A stretch of DNA of 64,000 bases from Streptococcus tangpeifui (GCF_011038795.1 NZ_JAAKDU010000003.1:62001-126000), one strand, 5' to 3'; positions 45,464-57,708 are shown, numbered from the stretch's first letter. Notes: generated by a model from the letters alone, not told the origin. Numbers and translations are program-made.

Positions 45464-45472
45464 ATTTTAACA
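45464..45472 (-). promoter_or_regulatory. Extended -10 promoter of the 476-residue glucan-binding protein
   Basis: TGT-TAAAAT on the minus strand, about 110 bp before ATG; same extended form as at gtf and the kinase pair. Confidence 0.5.
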
Positions 45473-45628
45473 TAGAAACAAGCTTACTTTAAGTTAGATT
45501 CCGGTAAATCAGGGAAATGATAGGAAAATGTAACTTTTGAAATAATTATCTCAATTGAGAATAAATTGTAAATTTCAATGAAAAGGGGTAAAATGAGCTT
45601 ATAACAATTGGAGTAGGGATAAATCGAA

Positions 45629-46318
45629 ATGGCAAAGAAACTTTCGGTAATGCCTCAAGACACGCGCCTGATGGCCTTTTTCTTAGGATCGGTTGGTGGT
45701 TGCCTTGATGTTTTTTCAAATATGCAATTCGGTACTTTGATTGCCACGCAAACAGGGAACATGCTTCTCTTAATTGCTGACTGGGGTCAAGGCCATCCTG
45801 AGCGAACAATTGCCAGCATTTTATCTCTGGTCTGCTTTACTGTGGGATTTTTATTGGGAATTCTTGTTAAGGAGCACGCTAAGAACGCTCATTGGCGGAG
45901 TCTGAGTGTCCTGCCCTTAGCCATAACCAGTTTTCTATACCCATTTTTTCCAAGGGACGAATTCTTCTGGATTCCGCTTTTATCTGCCAGCACAGGTCTT
46001 ATGATGCTGACCTTCACGGGCACTAAGGTTCAAGACCATGCCTATGTTATTATGATGACCTCAGGGAACTACCGAAAGATGGTTACGGCCTGGTTTAATC
46101 TTTTTCGAGGCAAGGGCAATCACCGTCAGACCAAGCGTCAGGCTATCAACTACAGTATAGTCGTCGGTAGCTTTGTAGGCGGTGCCATTATCACAGGGAT
46201 TTTGACCCATTTAGTAGGACCTTATGCTATCTGGTGTGTCAGCTTGGTCCTTCTGGCTATTATTATTGTCTACACGACCTTGGTTAAAGCCTATCACTTA
46301 GAAGATGAAAATATTTAA
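45629..46318 (+). CDS. YoaK-family (DUF1275) membrane protein
   Basis: A 229-residue protein with six predicted segments and the family's GGCLDVFSNMQFGTLIATQTGNML near the start. A cytoplasmic loop RGKGNHRQTKRQ precedes the last segments. Function unknown. GGAG and TAGGGA lie upstream of ATG. Confidence 0.85.
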   Translation: MAKKLSVMPQDTRLMAFFLGSVGGCLDVFSNMQFGTLIATQTGNMLLLIADWGQGHPERTIASILSLVCFTVGFLLGILVKEHAKNAHWRSLSVLPLAITSFLYPFFPRDEFFWIPLLSASTGLMMLTFTGTKVQDHAYVIMMTSGNYRKMVTAWFNLFRGKGNHRQTKRQAINYSIVVGSFVGGAIITGILTHLVGPYAIWCVSLVLLAIIIVYTTLVKAYHLEDENI

Positions 46319-46890
46319 AAGGAGAGTGGGACTCAATCAGTAAATCGTGATAACATCGCGATTTTGATTTTTCCTGCTCTCTTATTTTAAACCCCAGATC
46401 TCTGCCACTTTCCTGTTTTTAGCTGGCAGGCTTTGGCAGTCTATCCCCAGACTGCCAAAGTCAACTGGAGCATTTTGACACTTGCTTTGCAAGCTTTATT
46501 TCCCGATTAAAAAGCTCTACCAGAGCGTTTTAACCCACCTCCCTCAAAAGGTCTGGGAGTTCTTTTGAGGTTGGAAATAAGATGAACAAAGTTCATCACA
46601 TTAGATAACCTCCAACAGTTCCCCAAACTGTTGGAGCTATCACTTGAGTGGTAGTTAAACAGCCCAGTGGACTGTTTAAGGGAGCGCCTGAAAACGCCTG
46701 AAAATAGGAATGCGCCCCGAGATAAGGACTGTCAATCAGCAGTGGTTCATTGGTGCTAAAGTACCTAATGAACTGTGCAGGGGGAAGACTAAGTCGGTAA
46801 GCCAACAAGTCTTACTCCCAACCGCTGCGTCAATCTAGTAAATCTAGAACAAGGCTAAGAGTCTGAACTTTGGTCTCAGACTCTTTTTTA
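46319..46890. repeat. Long mosaic GAGAGTGGGA repeat ending in a terminator
   Basis: No gene is believed here. Modules in order: GAGAGTGGGAC end (46322), GGCAGTCTATCCCCAG (46436), GAGGTTGG with CATCACATT (46566-46605), AACAG/ACTGTTTAAG (46659-46680), and TCTAGAAC with AGAGTCTGA (46832-46884). The last forms a terminator AGAGTCTGA / TCAGACTCT with TTTTT. Each module recurs at 8141, 11426, 33953 or 59069. Confidence 0.65.
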
Positions 46891-46929
46891 AGACCATTAA
46901 TAAGGAACAAGGGAAATGCTAATAAATTT

Positions 46930-46938
46930 TTGTTATAA
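46930..46938 (+). promoter_or_regulatory. Extended -10 promoter of cpsY
   Basis: TGT-TATAAT lies 64 bp before the ATG. Confidence 0.55.
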
Positions 46939-47001
46939 TAATTCAGTAAGCTCACGAACGATTAAATTCTGAGCAATGATTGAAAGCAAGTAATAAGCAA
47001 T

Positions 47002-47907
47002 ATGAATATTCAACAATTACGCTATGTGGTAGCAATAGCTAACAGCGGAACCTTTCGAGAAGCTGCATCCAAACTTTTTGTCAGTCAACCCAGTCTTTCG
47101 GTGGCAGTCAAGGACTTGGAGTCTGAGTTAGGTTTTCAAATTTTTACGCGGACAACAACGGGAACTGTTTTGACTAGCCGAGGAATGGTTTTTTATGAGA
47201 AAGCTTTGGATGTTGTGCGGGGCTTCGACTCTTTTGAGAAGCAGTACACGAAGCCTGATGGTGATCACTATCAATTTTCTATCGCGAGTCAGCACTATGA
47301 TTTTTTGCCGCCGTTGGTGACCACTTTTTCGCAGCGCTATCCAGATTATAAGGATTTTCGGATCTTTGAATCAACGACGGTTCAGATATTAGATGAGGTT
47401 GGTCAGGGGCACAGCGATATCGGCATTATCTACCTCAATCGCCAAAACAATAAAGGAATTCAGCAGAAGATGTCCAAGTTAGGCTTGGAAATGGTTGAAT
47501 TGATTCCGTTTAAAACCCATATCTATCTGCGGAAAAATCACCCGCTGGCTCAGAAGACTAGCTTGACCATGGAGGATTTGGCTGGCCTGCCAACAGTTCG
47601 CTTTACCCAAGATAAGGATGAATACCCCTACTATTCAGAAAATTTTGTAGACACTAGTGACAGTTCGCTTATGTACAATGTAACAGACCGGGCTACTCTG
47701 AATGGCATTTTAGAGCGGACAGACGCCTATGCGACAGGATCGGGCTTCTTAGACAGTCGCAGTGTCAATGGGATTACAGTTATTCCCCTAGAAGATCATC
47801 TGGACAATAAAATGGTTTACGTTAAGCGGGTTGACACTAATCTCTCGACTTGTGCCCTTAAATTTATTGAGGTCATGACTGAGTATTTTAAAAGTTTTAA
47901 ACCCTAG
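47002..47907 (+). CDS. cpsY: LysR-type regulator, CpsY/MtaR-like
   Basis: A 301-residue LysR protein: winged helix MNIQQLRYVVAIANSGTFRE and SQPSLSVAVKDLESELGFQIFTR, then a periplasmic-binding-like effector domain. Streptococcal orthologues directly upstream of lspA are CpsY or MtaR, which control methionine uptake and surface traits. Gene order cpsY-lspA-rluD-pyrR supports orthology. Confidence 0.85.
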   Translation: MNIQQLRYVVAIANSGTFREAASKLFVSQPSLSVAVKDLESELGFQIFTRTTTGTVLTSRGMVFYEKALDVVRGFDSFEKQYTKPDGDHYQFSIASQHYDFLPPLVTTFSQRYPDYKDFRIFESTTVQILDEVGQGHSDIGIIYLNRQNNKGIQQKMSKLGLEMVELIPFKTHIYLRKNHPLAQKTSLTMEDLAGLPTVRFTQDKDEYPYYSENFVDTSDSSLMYNVTDRATLNGILERTDAYATGSGFLDSRSVNGITVIPLEDHLDNKMVYVKRVDTNLSTCALKFIEVMTEYFKSFKP

Positions 47908-47969
47908 AAGCTAAGAAAGCTAGTGTCAGCGGACCTTTTAGCTGAATGTCGAGCAAGGAGTAAAAAAGC

Positions 47970-48434
47970 ATGCGTAAGCTTATGATTCCATTGATGATTA
48001 TCATATTAGTTATTTTGGATCAGTTGAGTAAATTTTGGGTGGTTGAGCATATCCGCCAGGGGGCTGTGCAAAAATTTTTACCGCCGATTTTTAGTTTAAC
48101 CTATGTCCGCAATTATGGGGCTGCTTTTTCCATCCTGCAGAACCAACAATGGTTCTTTACCTTGATGACCATCCTAGTGATAGGAGTGGCAGTTCGATAC
48201 CTTTGGAAACATTTATCTGGTTCTTTCTGGCTTGTCGGCGCTCTGACATTAATTATTGCTGGTGGGTTGGGGAACTTTATTGACCGATTGAGACTGGGTT
48301 ATGTAGTTGATATGGTTCATCTTGATTTTATGGACTTTGCCATTTTTAATTTGGCAGATTCCTGCCTTAGTGTCGGCGTTTTACTATTAATTATTGCTTT
48401 TTGGAGAGAGGAGCAGCATGGAAGTCATTATTAA
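47970..48434 (+). CDS. lspA: Lipoprotein signal peptidase II
   Basis: A 154-residue four-helix aspartyl protease. Catalytic Asp residues are in [16 protein letters not shown] and [19 protein letters not shown] is the other conserved box. It removes lipoprotein signal peptides after lipidation. AAGGAG before ATG. The rluD start lies inside its last 17 bp. Confidence 0.96.
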   Translation: MRKLMIPLMIIILVILDQLSKFWVVEHIRQGAVQKFLPPIFSLTYVRNYGAAFSILQNQQWFFTLMTILVIGVAVRYLWKHLSGSFWLVGALTLIIAGGLGNFIDRLRLGYVVDMVHLDFMDFAIFNLADSCLSVGVLLLIIAFWREEQHGSHY

Positions 48435-49317
48435 TCAAGAGGGACAGCGACTGGACAAGGCGCTTGCGGATTTAACCAGTTTGTCGCGTTCTCAGGCCCA
48501 TCAGGCCATCAAGAACGGTACTGTTCTGGTTAATAGCCAAGTCAAGAAGGCTAAGTACAGTGTCAAAGCTGGGGATATCATCACGTACGAAGAGCCTGAA
48601 GAAGAGGTTTTAGACTATGTCGCCCAAGACCTCCCTCTGGAAATTGTTTATGAGGATCAAGATGTTGCTGTCATTAACAAGCCTCAGGGAATGGTGGTTC
48701 ATCCATCAGCCGGCCATCCGTCCGGCACTTTGGTTAATGCTCTCCTCTACCATATTAAAGATTTGTCCACCATTAATGGTGTGGTAAGACCTGGTATTGT
48801 CCATCGTATTGATAAGGATACTTCTGGTCTACTGATGATTGCTAAGAATGATCAAGCTCATCAAGCTTTGGCCGATGAGCTCAAGGATAAGAAGTCCTTG
48901 AGAAAGTATCTGGCTATTGTCCACGGTAATCTCCCCAATGATCGAGGACTGATCGAAGCACCGATTGGCCGTTCAGCCAAAGACCGAAAAAAACAAGCCG
49001 TTACTGCTAAAGGTAAACCAGCCGTGACGCATTTTCACGTCTTAGAACGATTTGGAAACTATACTCTGGTCGAATTGCGCCTAGAGACTGGCCGAACTCA
49101 TCAAATTCGTGTTCACATGGCCTATATTGGTCACCCTATCGCTGGCGATCCTCTCTATGGACCTCGCAAAACGCTCAAGGGTCACGGGCAGTTTCTGCAC
49201 GCCCAAACTCTCGGTTTCACCCACCCGACGACAGGAGAACTTCTTGAATTTTCTGTTCGGCCTCCGAAACTCTTCCAAGAGACCTTAGAGAACTTGCGTC
49301 AGAGTAGGTTGTCATAA
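48418..49317 (+). CDS. rluD: Pseudouridine synthase, RluD family
   Basis: A 299-residue enzyme with an S4 RNA-binding domain ([23 protein letters not shown]) and catalytic Asp in [35 protein letters not shown] is the second conserved block. It modifies 23S rRNA. ATG 48418 follows GAGAGGAG; an upstream TTG in frame is inside lspA. Confidence 0.92.
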   Translation: MEVIINQEGQRLDKALADLTSLSRSQAHQAIKNGTVLVNSQVKKAKYSVKAGDIITYEEPEEEVLDYVAQDLPLEIVYEDQDVAVINKPQGMVVHPSAGHPSGTLVNALLYHIKDLSTINGVVRPGIVHRIDKDTSGLLMIAKNDQAHQALADELKDKKSLRKYLAIVHGNLPNDRGLIEAPIGRSAKDRKKQAVTAKGKPAVTHFHVLERFGNYTLVELRLETGRTHQIRVHMAYIGHPIAGDPLYGPRKTLKGHGQFLHAQTLGFTHPTTGELLEFSVRPPKLFQETLENLRQSRLS

Positions 49318-49319
49318 AG

Positions 49320-49348
49320 TGTGTAACTTAAGGCCTCTTTGTTACACA
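49320..49348. other. 8-bp inverted repeat after rluD
   Basis: TGTGTAAC and GTTACACA flank a 13-nt loop right after the stop. There is no T-run, so termination is uncertain. Confidence 0.4.
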
Positions 49349-49565
49349 GTCATATTTATGCAGCAAGGTTGAAAACTCTTCAAGAATGATAACACTTTGT
49401 GGATGAGGGCCAATTAGCTGTTTACTCCAGCCTCGATTTGTAGGAAAATGCATGTTTGTTCTATTCGTCAAGTGGACTTCCTGCACTGATGTTTTTGTTT
49501 TGACCATCAGAGTAACTTAAAAAATGAGGTGCTCAATGAGGTCGCAAAAGACTTACGGTTAATTC

Positions 49566-49594
49566 TTGCCTTAGCTAGTAGTTTTTGCTATAAT
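49566..49594 (+). promoter_or_regulatory. Promoter of the pyr operon
   Basis: TTGCCT (49566), 17-bp spacer, TATAAT (49589). Confidence 0.75.
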
Positions 49595-49600
49595 GAGCCC

Positions 49601-50286
<686 letters not shown>

Positions 50287-50327
50287 GATAGAAACCTCCG
50301 AGGACAAGGATTAGTAAGGAAGTAGTT

Positions 50328-51590
50328 GTGCAAGAAATAACATACGATATTAGCGACATGCCCAAACCAGGGCTTCTCCTAGGCCTATCTTTCCAGCATC
50401 TTTTTGCCATGTTTGGCTCGACAGTGTTGGTACCAATCCTAGTAGGAATCGACCCTGCCATTGCTCTCTTCTCAAGTGGTCTGGGAACTCTGGCTCACTT
50501 AACTGTTACCAAGTATAAGATTCCAGCCTATATGGGTTCCAGCTTTGCTTACATAGCAACCATGCAAACCCTCTTGAAGACAGATGGGATGCCGGCAGTG
50601 GCTCAGGGAGCTATCTCAGGCGGCCTAGTTTATCTTTTGGTAGCTCTGATTGTTAAGTTTGCTGGTAAGGATTGGATCGATAAGATTTTGCCGCCCATTG
50701 TGGTTGGCCCCATTATCATGGTTATTGGACTTAGTCTGGCAACATCAGCTGTCAACAATGCCATGCTGAACGATGATAAATACAGCATTACAAGTTTGGT
50801 TGTTTCCATGGTTACGCTCTTTTCGGTTATTCTTTTTAGTATCTATGGGAAAAAGATTGTTGCTGTCATTCCGATTTTATTGGGTTTAATTGTTGGTTAC
50901 TTCTTTGCTGTTGGACTGGGATTCTTAACAGGTCAAACAATTGTTGATTTTTCAGGAGTGACCAAGGCTTCCTGGTTAGATATCCCCAACTTCCATATCC
51001 TATTAGCTGACGGTCATTTTAAACTTTATCCGAGTGCTATTTTGACTATGGCTCCCATTGCTTTTGTTACCATGACTGAGCATTTCGGCCATGTCATGGT
51101 TCTCAACAGTTTAACGGGCCGCGATTTCTTTAAGGATCCTGGCTTGGAAAGAACTTTAACTGGGGATGGTTTAGCTCAAATTATTGCTGGTTTCTTCGGT
51201 GCTCCTCCGGTAACCTCCTATGGTGAAAATATCGGTGTTATGGCCCTCAATAAGATTTTCTCTGTTTATGTCATTGCCGGGGCTGCAGTAATTGCGGTAG
51301 TCATGAGCTTTATTGGTAAGATTTCGGCCCTCCTCCAGTCCATTCCAGTCGCTGTTCTGGGTGGCGTTTCTATCTCTCTCTTTGGGGTCATCGCTTCCAG
51401 CGGTTTGAAAATTCTAGTTGAGAACAAAGTCGATTTTGACAATAAGAAAAATCTCTTCATTGCTAGTGTTATTTTAGTGTCAGGGATTGGTGGGCTTATG
51501 TTACAAATCGCCCATCTCCAAATCACCAGTGTCGCTTTCTCAACACTTCTTGGTATTATTCTCTATCAAATTCTTCCAGAAAAGGACTAA
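50328..51590 (+). CDS. pyrP: Uracil permease
   Basis: A 420-residue NCS2 transporter with GLSFQHLFAMFGSTVLVPIL, YMGSSFAYIA, MTEHFGHVMVLN and GAPPVTSYGENIGVMALNKI, the uracil-type substrate motifs. Start is GTG 50328 with AAGGAAG upstream. It imports uracil under the same attenuator as pyrR. Confidence 0.94.
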   Translation: MQEITYDISDMPKPGLLLGLSFQHLFAMFGSTVLVPILVGIDPAIALFSSGLGTLAHLTVTKYKIPAYMGSSFAYIATMQTLLKTDGMPAVAQGAISGGLVYLLVALIVKFAGKDWIDKILPPIVVGPIIMVIGLSLATSAVNNAMLNDDKYSITSLVVSMVTLFSVILFSIYGKKIVAVIPILLGLIVGYFFAVGLGFLTGQTIVDFSGVTKASWLDIPNFHILLADGHFKLYPSAILTMAPIAFVTMTEHFGHVMVLNSLTGRDFFKDPGLERTLTGDGLAQIIAGFFGAPPVTSYGENIGVMALNKIFSVYVIAGAAVIAVVMSFIGKISALLQSIPVAVLGGVSISLFGVIASSGLKILVENKVDFDNKKNLFIASVILVSGIGGLMLQIAHLQITSVAFSTLLGIILYQILPEKD

Positions 51591-51596
51591 AGACCT

Positions 51597-52523
51597 ATGG
51601 CAGTAACAAATGGTATGGTCTCCCTCAAGCATCTGGTGACCATGGAAACTCTCTCCAATGAAGAAGTTCTCGGGCTGATTAAACGAGGCATGGCCTTTAA
51701 ACAAGGAAAAGCTGACTTTCATTTGGACCGGCAATATTTTGCAGCAAATCTCTTCTTTGAAAGTTCAACTCGAACCCACAAATCCTTTGAGGTGGCTGAA
51801 AAAAAGCTGGGGCTGGATGTGATTGAATTCGATGCTAAGACCAGTTCTGTCAACAAGGGCGAGACTCTCTACGACACAATTCTGACTATGTCAGCTCTGG
51901 GGGTAGACATCTGTGTGGTTCGTCACTCCAAGGATGACTACTATAAGGAATTGATTGATAGCCGGACCATTCAGACTTCGATCATCAATGGCGGCGATGG
52001 CTCGGGTCAACATCCCAGTCAGAGTCTCTTAGACCTCATGACCATCTATCAAGAATTTGGCACTTTTGAGGATCTTAAAATTGCTATTGCTGGCGATATT
52101 ACTCATTCGCGCGTAGCCAAGTCCAACATGCAAATTCTTAAGCGTCTTGGGGCCCAGCTCTATTTCTGCGGTCCAAAGGAGTGGTACTCGCACGAATTCG
52201 ATGTGTATGGCCAATACGTCACTATTGATGAGATTGTAGAACAGGTTGATGTCATGATGTTCCTGCGGGTACAGCATGAACGCCATGATGGTAGTGAATC
52301 TTTCTCAAAAGAAGGCTACCACCGTCTCTATGGTTTGACTAAAGAACGCTATAATCGCTTGAAAGAAGAGGCTATTATCATGCATCCAGCTCCAGTCAAT
52401 CGTGATGTAGAAATCAAAGATGACTTGGTCGAAGCGCCTAAGTCTCGGATTGTAGCCCAGATGCAAAATGGGGTTTTTGTCCGTATGGCGATTATCGAAG
52501 CCGTTCTGAGAGGGAAAGCTTAG
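51597..52523 (+). CDS. pyrB: Aspartate carbamoyltransferase catalytic chain
   Basis: A 308-residue enzyme with the carbamoyl-phosphate motif [25 protein letters not shown], and [12 protein letters not shown]. It makes carbamoyl-aspartate. It starts 6 bp after pyrP. Confidence 0.96.
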   Translation: MAVTNGMVSLKHLVTMETLSNEEVLGLIKRGMAFKQGKADFHLDRQYFAANLFFESSTRTHKSFEVAEKKLGLDVIEFDAKTSSVNKGETLYDTILTMSALGVDICVVRHSKDDYYKELIDSRTIQTSIINGGDGSGQHPSQSLLDLMTIYQEFGTFEDLKIAIAGDITHSRVAKSNMQILKRLGAQLYFCGPKEWYSHEFDVYGQYVTIDEIVEQVDVMMFLRVQHERHDGSESFSKEGYHRLYGLTKERYNRLKEEAIIMHPAPVNRDVEIKDDLVEAPKSRIVAQMQNGVFVRMAIIEAVLRGKA

Positions 52524-52747
52524 GCTAAATTGGAATTTAGAATTATTTGATTAATAATGTAAACCATTTAATTGAGTATGAGCTAAAATTTTAGTAAAAA
52601 GATAAACTGCCTTGTGCTTTGGCAGCATAGTGTCAGTTTCCTATTTTATACAGATTTTTCAACGCTCTTTGTATCTTAAATAAAGGAGAAAACAAGTTCA
52701 TTCTTGCAAGTTTTTGCAGAATATGACCTTGTCCTGAGGATAGATTT
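52524..52747 (+). repeat. carA leader with CTTTGTATCTTA hairpin element
   Basis: Arms TAAAATTTTAGTAAAAAG (52584-52601) and CTATTTTATACAGATTTTTC (52641-52660) enclose an inner hairpin AAACTGCC / GGCAG ... CAGTTT; then CTTTGTATCTTA at 52667-52678. Same layout as the elements before the PTS IIB gene and carB. carA begins 70 bp later. Confidence 0.6.
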
Positions 52748-53836
52748 ATGACAAAAAGACTATTAATTTTAGAAGATGGTACGATTTTTGAAGGTCAAGC
52801 CTTCGGAGCTGGGATTGATGTGACCGGTGAAATTGTCTTCAATACTGGTATGACTGGTTATCAGGAATCCATCACCGACCAGTCCTATAACGGTCAAATT
52901 TTAACCTTCACTTATCCTTTGATCGGGAATTATGGTATCAACCGTGATGACTATGAGTCCATTACACCAACCTGTAAAGGAGTAGTTGTGGCGGAAAGTG
53001 CCAGACGAGCCAGCAATTGGCGTAATCAAATGTCTCTGGATGAATTTTTAAAATCCAAGAATATTCCAGGGATTTCTGGTATTGATACTCGTGCTCTGAC
53101 CAAGATTATCCGTCGACATGGTACTATGAAGGCAACCTTGGCTAATGCAGGCGATACCATTGAACACCTACAGGATCAATTACGAGCGACAGTTCTGCCG
53201 ACCAATAATATCGAACAGGTCTCTACCAAGGCAGCTTACCCAGCTCCCGGTGTTGGCAAAAACATTGTTTTGGTAGACTTTGGGCTCAAACATTCCATTC
53301 TGCGGGAATTTTCTAAACGTAGCTGTAATGTGACTGTTGTCCCTTACAATACGACAGCTGAAGAAATCCTCAACCTCAATCCAGACGGTGTCATGCTGTC
53401 TAACGGGCCGGGGAACCCTGAGGATGTGCCTGAAGCTCTGGACATGATCCGGGGAGTCCAAGGCAAGATTCCTATTTTTGGTATCTGCATGGGACATCAG
53501 CTCTTTAGCTTGGCTAACGGTGCTAGAACCTATAAGATGAAGTTTGGGCATCGGGGCTTTAATCATGCAGTGCGTGAAATTGCTACAGGGCGGGTTGATT
53601 TTACCAGTCAGAATCACGGTTATGCTGTTGATCGCGAGACCTTACCGGATAGTCTGATTGTCACTCATGAAGAGATTAATGATAAGTCTGTCGAAGGGGT
53701 TCGTCATCGCTACTATCCAGCGTTTTCGGTTCAGTACCATCCAGATGCTGCCCCAGGTCCTCATGATGCCAGCTATCTCTTTGATGAGTTTTTGGAATTG
53801 ATTGATGCTTTCAAATTAGAGAAAGCTATCCGCTAA
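52748..53836 (+). CDS. carA: Carbamoyl-phosphate synthase small subunit
   Basis: A 362-residue glutaminase subunit: [14 protein letters not shown] in the N-domain, catalytic Cys in [10 protein letters not shown], and [14 protein letters not shown] with the catalytic His. It gives ammonia to CarB. GAGGATAG precedes the ATG. Confidence 0.96.
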   Translation: MTKRLLILEDGTIFEGQAFGAGIDVTGEIVFNTGMTGYQESITDQSYNGQILTFTYPLIGNYGINRDDYESITPTCKGVVVAESARRASNWRNQMSLDEFLKSKNIPGISGIDTRALTKIIRRHGTMKATLANAGDTIEHLQDQLRATVLPTNNIEQVSTKAAYPAPGVGKNIVLVDFGLKHSILREFSKRSCNVTVVPYNTTAEEILNLNPDGVMLSNGPGNPEDVPEALDMIRGVQGKIPIFGICMGHQLFSLANGARTYKMKFGHRGFNHAVREIATGRVDFTSQNHGYAVDRETLPDSLIVTHEEINDKSVEGVRHRYYPAFSVQYHPDAAPGPHDASYLFDEFLELIDAFKLEKAIR

Positions 53837-54073
53837 TATTTAATGTTGTACAGTGAGACGACGAATAGTAGAAAGGAGAAGTTCGGTTAGCGTTCCTAAC
53901 TGAACATGGGACTAAATCCTTAGGAAAAAAGAGACGTAGCTGTTGGTGCTTTGGCACTTTACAGATATAGATACTTAGCAGTGTAAAACTTCCTAGGTGT
54001 TGACCTCTGCGCCAGATTTCCTATTTTTCTACAGGATTTTTTGCAAGCAAACTGTCCCTTTGTATCTTGTATT
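53837..54073 (+). repeat. carA-carB spacer with CTTTGTATCTT hairpin element
   Basis: GAACATGGGACTAAAT (53903) matches GAACACGGGACTAATT at 3119. Arms AAATCCTTAGGAAAAAAGAG (53914-53933) and CTATTTTTCTACAGGATTTT (54021-54040) pair, the base ATCCT/AGGAT differing from ATTCCC/GGGAAT in the IIB copy. CTTTGTATCTT ends at 54068, five bases before the carB ATG. Confidence 0.7.
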
Positions 54074-57000
54074 ATGCCAAAACGTTCTGATATTTCTAAA
54101 ATTATGGTCATCGGGTCTGGTCCAATTATTATTGGTCAGGCTGCTGAGTTTGACTACGCTGGTACCCAAGCCTGCCTAGCTCTGCGTGAAGAAGGTTATG
54201 AGGTTGTCTTGGTTAACTCGAACCCAGCCACTATCATGACCGATAAAGAAATCGCCGACAAGGTCTATATTGAACCTATCACGACCGAATTTGTGACCCG
54301 CATTTTGCGCAAGGAAAGGCCAGACGCCCTCTTGCCAACTCTTGGTGGCCAGACCGGGCTCAATATGGCTATGGAACTGTCTAAAGCGGGTATTCTGGAT
54401 GAGCTGGGTGTTGAACTTCTAGGAACCAAGCTTTCAGCTATTGATCAGGCTGAAGACCGTGACCTCTTCAAGCAGCTCATGGAAGATTTGGAGCAACCGA
54501 TTCCTGAATCACAGATTGTTAATACTGTTCAGGAGGCCTTAGATTTTGCGGCCGAGATTGGCTACCCTGTCATTGTCCGCCCTGCCTTCACTCTGGGAGG
54601 TACCGGTGGCGGTATGTGTACCAATAAAGAAGAATTGCGTGAAATTGCCGAGAATGGCCTGAAGCTCTCGCCTGTTACACAATGCTTGATTGAGAGATCC
54701 ATCGCTGGTTTCAAGGAAATTGAATACGAGGTTATGCGGGATAGTGCTGACAATGCTTTAGTGGTCTGTAACATGGAAAATTTCGACCCTGTTGGTATCC
54801 ACACAGGAGATTCCATTGTGTTTGCCCCAACTCAGACGCTGTCCGATATTGAAAATCAGATGCTGCGGGATGCCAGTCTAAAAATCATTCGTGCCCTTAA
54901 GATCGAAGGTGGCTGTAATGTCCAGCTGGCTCTGGATCCTCACAGTTTTAAATACTATGTCATCGAGGTTAATCCGCGGGTATCGCGTTCTTCAGCACTG
55001 GCTTCTAAGGCAACAGGTTACCCTATTGCTAAATTGGCTGCTAAAATTGCAGTTGGATTGACACTTGATGAGATGATCAATCCAGTAACTGGCACGACAT
55101 ATGCCATGTTTGAACCAGCCCTTGACTATGTTGTGGCAAAGATTCCCCGTTTTCCATTTGATAAGTTTGAAAATGGAGAACGCCGCCTAGGAACACAGAT
55201 GAAGGCGACGGGTGAAGTCATGGCTATCGGCCGCAATATTGAAGAAAGTCTGCTCAAGGCTTGCCGTTCGCTGGAAATCGGTGTTCACCACAATGAGATG
55301 CCAGAATTAGCGACAGCTAGTGATGACCAGCTTTTCGAGAAGATTGTCAAAGCTCAGGATGACCGACTTTTCTACATTTCGGAAGCTATCCGTCGCGGTT
55401 TTAGCATTGAAGAAATTTCAGACTTGACCAAGATTGATATCTTCTTCTTGGATAAGTTGCTCCATATTTTTGAATTGGAGCAAGAGTTGCAAAAGAATGT
55501 TGGCAATCTTGATATCTTGAAAGAAGCTAAACGTTTTGGTTTTGGTGACAGAAAAATTGGTCAACTTTGGGGAATGGCTGCCGCAGACATTCGCCAGTTG
55601 CGCTTAGATAATAATATTATTCCTGTTTACAAAATGGTTGATACCTGTGCCGCAGAATTTGAATCTGCGACTCCATATTTCTACTCAACCTATGCCTTTG
55701 AAAATGAATCAATCAAATCAGATAAGGAATCAGTTATCGTACTGGGTTCTGGCCCAATTCGCATCGGTCAAGGGGTGGAATTTGACTATGCAACCGTTCA
55801 CTCAGTTAAAGCCTTGCAGGCAGCTGGTTATGAAGCCATTATCATGAATTCCAATCCAGAGACCGTCTCGACTGACTTTTCTGTATCCGATAAGCTCTAT
55901 TTCGAACCTCTCACTTTCGAAGATGTCATGAATGTCATTGATTTAGAGCAGCCTAAGGGGGTTATCGTACAGTTTGGCGGTCAGACCGCTATCAATCTGG
56001 CTGAACCATTGTCTAAGGCTGGTGTTAAAATCTTAGGAACCCAAGTGGCTGATTTAGATCGAGCAGAAGACCGTGACCTTTTTGAACAGGCTCTACAAGA
56101 CCTTGATATTCCGCAGCCACTGGGTCACACAGCTACCAACGAAGAAGAAGCAGTAGCTGCAGCCCGTCAAATCGGCTTCCCAGTATTGGTTCGTCCTTCC
56201 TATGTCCTTGGCGGTCGTGCTATGGAAATTGTTGAAAACGAAGACGACCTTCGCTCTTACATGAGAACAGCGGTTAAGGCGAGTCCAGATCATCCTGTTC
56301 TTGTCGACTCTTATCTGGTTGGTCGTGAGTGTGAAGTCGATGCCATATCAGATGGTAAGAATGTCCTCATTCCGGGGATCATGGAACATATCGAACGAGC
56401 CGGGGTTCACTCAGGAGACTCTATGGCTGTTTACCCACCGCAAACCTTCTCTCAAGAGATCATCGATACCATTACCGACTATACCAAGCGTCTGGCTATC
56501 GGCCTTAATTGCTATGGTATGATGAACATTCAGTTTGTCATTCACGACGAAAGAGTTTATGTCATCGAGGTTAATCCACGCGCCAGCCGGACCGTGCCAT
56601 TTTTATCCAAGGTAACAGATATTCCAATGGCTCAGGTAGCAACTAAGCTGATCTTAGGGCAAAGCTTAGCTGATTTAGGCTATCAGGACGGTCTCTATCC
56701 TGAGAGTGATCGAGTTCATGTCAAGGCCCCTGTCTTCTCCTTTACCAAATTGGCTAAAGTAGACAGCCTCTTAGGCCCTGAAATGAAATCAACTGGTGAA
56801 GTTATGGGGTCAGATAAAACCTTAGAAAAAGCCCTCTATAAAGCTTTCGAAGCCAGTTATCTTCACCTACCAACCTTCGGTAATGTCATCTTCACTATTG
56901 CAGATGATACCAAAGAAGAGGCTCTGGAGCTGGCGCGCCGCTTTGATGCTATCGGCTATGGTATCTATGCAACAGCTGGAACTGCCCGCTATTTCAAAAA

Positions 57001-57253
57001 ACATGGTTTAAATTCAGTCATTGTTGATAAGCTAGGTGATAACGATGACAATGACATTCCAGCCCTGGTTCGGACCGGTGTTGTCCAGGCCATTGTTAAC
57101 ACGGTTGGTACCAAGCGAACAGCAGATGAAGATGGTCAGACTATCCGTAGCTCGGCCATTGAAGCAGGTGTTCCTCTCTTTACTGCACTGGATACGGCAG
57201 ATGCTATGGTTAGAGTACTGGAAAGCAGGAGCTTTACAACTCAAGCTATTTAG
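54074..57253 (+). CDS. carB: Carbamoyl-phosphate synthase large subunit
   Basis: A 1059-residue enzyme with two ATP-grasp halves: [21 protein letters not shown] opens the first and [20 protein letters not shown] (about 555) the second; [13 protein letters not shown] and [11 protein letters not shown] are paired motifs; the last 140 residues are the MGS-like allosteric domain. It makes carbamoyl phosphate from bicarbonate, ammonia and 2 ATP. ATG 54074 begins the conserved MPKRSDI; it has no Shine-Dalgarno sequence, and a repeat element abuts it. Confidence 0.96.
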   Translation: MPKRSDISKIMVIGSGPIIIGQAAEFDYAGTQACLALREEGYEVVLVNSNPATIMTDKEIADKVYIEPITTEFVTRILRKERPDALLPTLGGQTGLNMAMELSKAGILDELGVELLGTKLSAIDQAEDRDLFKQLMEDLEQPIPESQIVNTVQEALDFAAEIGYPVIVRPAFTLGGTGGGMCTNKEELREIAENGLKLSPVTQCLIERSIAGFKEIEYEVMRDSADNALVVCNMENFDPVGIHTGDSIVFAPTQTLSDIENQMLRDASLKIIRALKIEGGCNVQLALDPHSFKYYVIEVNPRVSRSSALASKATGYPIAKLAAKIAVGLTLDEMINPVTGTTYAMFEPALDYVVAKIPRFPFDKFENGERRLGTQMKATGEVMAIGRNIEESLLKACRSLEIGVHHNEMPELATASDDQLFEKIVKAQDDRLFYISEAIRRGFSIEEISDLTKIDIFFLDKLLHIFELEQELQKNVGNLDILKEAKRFGFGDRKIGQLWGMAAADIRQLRLDNNIIPVYKMVDTCAAEFESATPYFYSTYAFENESIKSDKESVIVLGSGPIRIGQGVEFDYATVHSVKALQAAGYEAIIMNSNPETVSTDFSVSDKLYFEPLTFEDVMNVIDLEQPKGVIVQFGGQTAINLAEPLSKAGVKILGTQVADLDRAEDRDLFEQALQDLDIPQPLGHTATNEEEAVAAARQIGFPVLVRPSYVLGGRAMEIVENEDDLRSYMRTAVKASPDHPVLVDSYLVGRECEVDAISDGKNVLIPGIMEHIERAGVHSGDSMAVYPPQTFSQEIIDTITDYTKRLAIGLNCYGMMNIQFVIHDERVYVIEVNPRASRTVPFLSKVTDIPMAQVATKLILGQSLADLGYQDGLYPESDRVHVKAPVFSFTKLAKVDSLLGPEMKSTGEVMGSDKTLEKALYKAFEASYLHLPTFGNVIFTIADDTKEEALELARRFDAIGYGIYATAGTARYFKKHGLNSVIVDKLGDNDDNDIPALVRTGVVQAIVNTVGTKRTADEDGQTIRSSAIEAGVPLFTALDTADAMVRVLESRSFTTQAI

Positions 57254-57282
57254 AGAACCTTAGAATTTTTTATTATCAACTT

Positions 57283-57312
57283 AAGACTGGGAGAATTTCT
57301 CAGTCTTTTTTA
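57283..57312 (+). terminator. Terminator of the pyr-car operon
   Basis: AAGACTGGGAGA and TCTCAGTCTT pair around ATT, followed by TTTTTT. Confidence 0.85.
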
Positions 57313-57446
57313 GAAGTCTGAAAATGCAACTGGCTGTACTGATGATTTTGATAAAGTGATGCGTGAAGCAGCCAAATCGGCGTACTTTTAGCCTCTTGAT
57401 CGTCAAACAGTTTACAGTCGCTGACAAATGAATAACATTATTTTTA

Positions 57447-57603
57447 TCCTCAAAAAAATCGCAGTCAGACTAGGTGACAAGCCACAGAGTGTTTAAGCTA
57501 TTCAGTGGGTAGTTTGAAATTGAGGATAAGGCAAGTGACAAGTTTGCAAGATTGAAGGTATGGCAAGGTGAAGATGACAATGTATCATTTGGACTTTAAA
57601 GAA
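57447..57603. repeat. MITE-like element, long form
   Basis: Left end CCTCAAAAAAATCGCAG, right end TTGGACTTTAAAGAAG. The interior aligns over most of its length with 43687-43823 (CAGACTAG, CACAGA, ATTCAG, GATAA, TGAAG, GGCAAGG in the same order). Confidence 0.6.
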
Positions 57604-57708
57604 GATTTGGTCAGTTTCACATCGAAGAAATTCTATAATCCCCCAACTAACCGATAGATTGTTAGAATTTAGGGAATTAAAAAGACGAAAAATTTTAAAA
57701 AAAGTCGA

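Noticed and set aside
46596..46808. A 70-residue minus-strand frame
   Set aside because: Inside the long mosaic repeat; no start signal.
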